Shown here one piece after another: positions 32,013 through 32,913 of a stretch of DNA of 32,913 bases. The translations under genes and the position numbers were made by a program. This DNA is from Prevotella sp. (GTDB taxonomy: Bacteria > Bacteroidota > Bacteroidia > Bacteroidales > Bacteroidaceae), in contig JAEEXN010000026.1 of assembly GCA_016291595.1 (NCBI GenBank), positions 1 to 32,913 of the forward strand. Direction: 5' to 3'. The notes under the pieces were generated by a model, which was given only the letters and a program-made list of their open reading frames with translations, searched no databases and was not told the origin of the DNA. The first letter of the stretch is position 1; every line of letters starts with the position of its first letter.

Positions 32013-32913
32013 ATGAATAAAAGAAGATTTCTGACGATGGCATTGGTGTCGCTTACGGTAGCGGCTCAGGCTCAGACACTTGAGGAGTGCCAGCGGGCAG
32101 CGGAACAGAATTATCCGCTTATCCGTCAGTACGACCTGATTGAGAAGACTACCGACCTGACGGTATCGAATATTCAAAAAGGGTGGCTGCCACAGATTTC
32201 TGCCTCTGCACAAGCTACCTATCAGAGTGATGTCATGTCGTGGCCCGACGAGATGAAAAGCATGATGAATCAGATGGGCATCGACCTGAAAGGTTTGAAA
32301 AAAGACCAATACCGCATGGGTGTGGACATCAATCAGACGGTGTTTGACGGAGGTGTTATCAACAGTCAGAAGCAGATAGCACGTGAACAGGGAAAGGTAC
32401 AGGCTGCGCAGACGGAAGTGAGTTTGTACCAAGTGCGTAAGCGCGTGAACGAGATGTATTTCTCCCTGCTGATGCTCGATGACCAGATTCGGTTGAATCA
32501 CGACCTGCAGGAACTGCTTGCCGGGAATGAGAAAAAACTCACTTCGATGGTGAAGAGCGGAACTGCTGCCGAGAGTGATTTAAAGAACGTGAAGGCAGAA
32601 CGCTTGAATGTCATCCAGCAGGCTACCAATCTGGAATCGCAGAGGCGCATGCTTCAGACAATGCTTGGTACCTTCTGCGGAATAGAGATAAAGAATGTGC
32701 AGAAACCCGCAGCCAGCGACATCAGCGCAACGAATAATCGTCCGGAAATGCGACTCTTCGATTCCCAGCTTCAGTTGGCAAATGCTCAGGAGAAAGCGCT
32801 CAATGCGGCGCTGATGCCGAGACTCAGTGTCTTTGCACAAGGTTATTATGGCTATCCTGGTTATAATATGTTTGAGGATATGATGAGGCACGACTGGAGC
32901 CTGAACGGTATGA
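32013..32913 (+). CDS. TolC-family outer-membrane efflux protein, 3' end outside window
   Basis: The first 300 codons of an open frame that runs off the right edge. It begins MNKRRFLTMALVSLTVAAQA, a signal peptide, followed by TLEECQRAAEQNYPLIRQYD, the typical OEP repeat start. Long heptad-rich helices (about 100-230: EVSLYQVRKRVNEMYFSLLM) and a second OEP repeat (NRPEMRLFDSQLQLANAQEK) with strand-like LMPRLSVFAQGYYGYPGY fit TolC channel architecture. In Bacteroidales such genes usually precede a membrane fusion protein and an ABC or RND pump; those would lie beyond the window. AAGGAAAG just before the ATG may serve as ribosome site. Confidence 0.88.
   Translation, partial: MNKRRFLTMALVSLTVAAQAQTLEECQRAAEQNYPLIRQYDLIEKTTDLTVSNIQKGWLPQISASAQATYQSDVMSWPDEMKSMMNQMGIDLKGLKKDQYRMGVDINQTVFDGGVINSQKQIAREQGKVQAAQTEVSLYQVRKRVNEMYFSLLMLDDQIRLNHDLQELLAGNEKKLTSMVKSGTAAESDLKNVKAERLNVIQQATNLESQRRMLQTMLGTFCGIEIKNVQKPAASDISATNNRPEMRLFDSQLQLANAQEKALNAALMPRLSVFAQGYYGYPGYNMFEDMMRHDWSLNGM

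Overview
The window looks like a chromosome segment of a Bacteroidales bacterium, most likely Prevotella or a close relative. The evidence: promoters follow the Bacteroidota pattern (TTTG, about 20 bp, TAnnTTTG); there is a hybrid two-component regulator fusing histidine kinase, receiver and AraC domains; there is a BspA-like leucine-rich-repeat protein; there are typical Bacteroidetes DUF families (DUF4890, DUF3160, DUF4369-type); and the tRNA gene lacks an encoded CCA. No database search was run, so family names come from motif recognition.

Layout. 1-1446: a gene for a zinc-finger protein with four tandem winged-HTH modules, with phased 10-bp repeats in its long leader and a nested palindrome after its stop. 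This is the most accessory-looking part. 1447-2978: a BspA-like LRR surface protein and tRNA-CAU. 3188-9280 (+ strand): a membrane protein of unknown function, a 64-bp tandem duplication, a Ca2+-type P-ATPase, ribF, a CPBP/CAAX protease and a Gly/Met-rich DUF4890-like exported protein. 9456-14458 (- strand): coaD-ybeY, the hybrid sensor/regulator and ruvB. 14459-14992: a non-coding stretch with a 22-bp-period repeat array. 14993-15980: an ECF sigma factor with an overlapping membrane anti-sigma-like partner. 16062-21719 (- strand): topA-aroK-speA-argB. 21847-24302 (- strand): an exported sialate O-acetylesterase, a small DUF4359-like protein and a Nudix hydrolase. 24429-25253 (+): an exported acetyl-esterase-like hydrolase, divergent from the sialate esterase. 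25344-25476: a second copy of the 22-bp-period array. 25486-30862 (- strand): four exported proteins in a row (DUF4369/thioredoxin-like without cysteines, a small unknown protein, DUF3160, CapA-like). 30973-32913: an AraC regulator divergent from a TolC-type outer-membrane efflux gene that runs off the right edge.

How the genes work together. Most are core functions: cofactor synthesis (ribF, coaD), ribosome and DNA maintenance (ybeY, ruvB, topA), and shikimate, arginine and polyamine metabolism (aroK, argB, speA). Mixed in are envelope and glycan functions and four transcriptional regulators (hybrid sensor, ECF sigma, AraC, HTH array).

The least explained material is non-coding. There are repeats with 10-, 21- and 22-bp periods, close to one or two DNA helical turns. 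Two similar 22-bp arrays lie about 10.7 kb apart in inverted orientation. A 21-bp array runs into the start of the CapA-like gene and supplies its start codon. The multi-HTH gene has matching 10-bp iterons in its leader. A terminator, a promoter and a 24-codon ORF are packed together immediately before coaD.
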